From: Sphingomonadales bacterium
Lineage (GTDB): Bacteria > Pseudomonadota > Alphaproteobacteria > Sphingomonadales > Sphingomonadaceae
Assembly (NCBI GenBank): GCA_024636595.1
Contig: JAGXGT010000016.1
Coordinates: 1-5,764 of the forward strand
Direction: 5' to 3'
DNA: 5,764 bases
Shown here: positions 5,498 through 5,764 of the stretch, in pieces
How positions within the stretch are numbered: position 1 is the stretch's first letter
Layout: each line of letters starts with the position of its first letter
Position numbers and translations under genes: made by a program
The notes under the pieces: model-generated
Seen by the model: the letters and a program-made list of their open reading frames with translations, nothing else
The model's database searches: none
What the model was told of the DNA's origin: nothing

Positions 5498-5764
5498 GGT
5501 GGAAGGAGCGATAGACGCGGGCCACGCTCTCGCTCGCCGCGTCCCATGAATAGGATTTGCTCGCCTTGCGGGCCGCTGCGCCCATTTTCCTTCGCATAGG
5601 TGCATCATTCGCCAGCTGTGCGACGGCATTTGCATAGGCTTGTACGTCGCGCGGGGGGCACAAAATTCCTGTTTCTCCGCCCACGAGCAGGCAGCGCGAA
5701 TTCGGCGCGTCTGCACTAACTACTGGCAATCCGCTCGCCATTGCCTCCAGAATACCTTTCCCAA
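5490..5764 (-). CDS. GT4-type (group 1) glycosyltransferase, C-terminal 90 residues, cut by the right edge
   Basis: A retaining GT-B glycosyltransferase fragment that would transfer a sugar from a nucleotide-sugar donor, typically in polysaccharide or glycolipid synthesis on the cytoplasmic face of the membrane. The visible part begins GKGILEAMASGLPVV, the donor-binding E-rich motif of the C-terminal Rossmann domain. Next comes GGETGILCPPRDVQAYANAV, the usual loop and helix after it. The ending is a helical tail with the common RxxMGxxAR and a W in SYSWDAAS. It stops at TAA 5492-5490. The open frame continues beyond base 5764, so the ATG at 5741 is internal. Families of this type are usually 350-400 residues, so about three quarters is missing. 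Donor and acceptor cannot be told. It lies on the same strand as the diguanylate cyclase but about 390 bases away, which argues against a tight operon. Confidence 0.88.
   Translation of the reverse strand, partial: GKGILEAMASGLPVVSADAPNSRCLLVGGETGILCPPRDVQAYANAVAQLANDAPMRRKMGAAARKASKSYSWDAASESVARVYRSFHLG

Noticed and set aside
5372..5716. Minus-strand open frame of 114 codons overlapping the glycosyltransferase end
   Set aside because: It is in a different frame from the clear GT4 sequence, and its product is not recognisable.

Overview
The window looks like a chromosomal segment from an alphaproteobacterium, most probably a sphingomonad (Sphingomonadales). The evidence is protein character (GltX, a ComEC with an altered C-terminal domain, LexA), high GC in the left two thirds (a hand-counted line inside comEC, 1921-1980, is 37/60 G+C), and an SOS box of the alphaproteobacterial direct-repeat type, GTTC-N7-GTTC, in front of lexA. 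The genus cannot be fixed from the sequence alone.

Layout, left to right. Positions 1-970, minus strand: the N-terminal 323 codons of glutamyl-tRNA synthetase gltX, running off the left edge. Positions 971-1071: a short divergent promoter region. About 1072-3216, plus strand: comEC, the inner-membrane DNA-uptake channel of natural transformation. Positions 3213-3905, minus strand: lexA, the SOS repressor, convergent with comEC, the two stop codons sharing one CTAG tetranucleotide. Positions 3906-4145: the lexA promoter and operator, plus an unexplained block (4034-4093) that can fold as a three-way junction. Positions 4146-5096, minus strand: a cytosolic PAS-GGDEF diguanylate cyclase with lower GC. 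Positions 5097-5489: a gene-poor stretch with several inverted repeats and a possible 11-residue leader ORF. Positions 5490-5764, minus strand: the C-terminal end of a GT4-type glycosyltransferase running off the right edge.

How the parts relate. gltX, comEC and lexA lie side by side in many alphaproteobacteria, so the left part is a conserved housekeeping, DNA-uptake and DNA-damage neighbourhood. On the far side of lexA I would have expected the moa/moe-trp neighbourhood. Instead there is a c-di-GMP signalling gene and a surface-polysaccharide type gene in more AT-rich DNA (17/60 G+C in line 5041-5100). This suggests a lineage-specific junction just upstream of the lexA promoter. LexA very probably represses itself through the box at 3925-3939. 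The diguanylate cyclase and the glycosyltransferase may both influence surface or biofilm state, but nothing in the sequence shows that they are co-regulated.

The best candidate for something undescribed is the foldable intergenic element at 4034-4093. The next best are the hairpin and leader region before the diguanylate cyclase and the long inverted repeat at 5299-5340. No CRISPR array, insertion sequence, rRNA or tRNA was seen.
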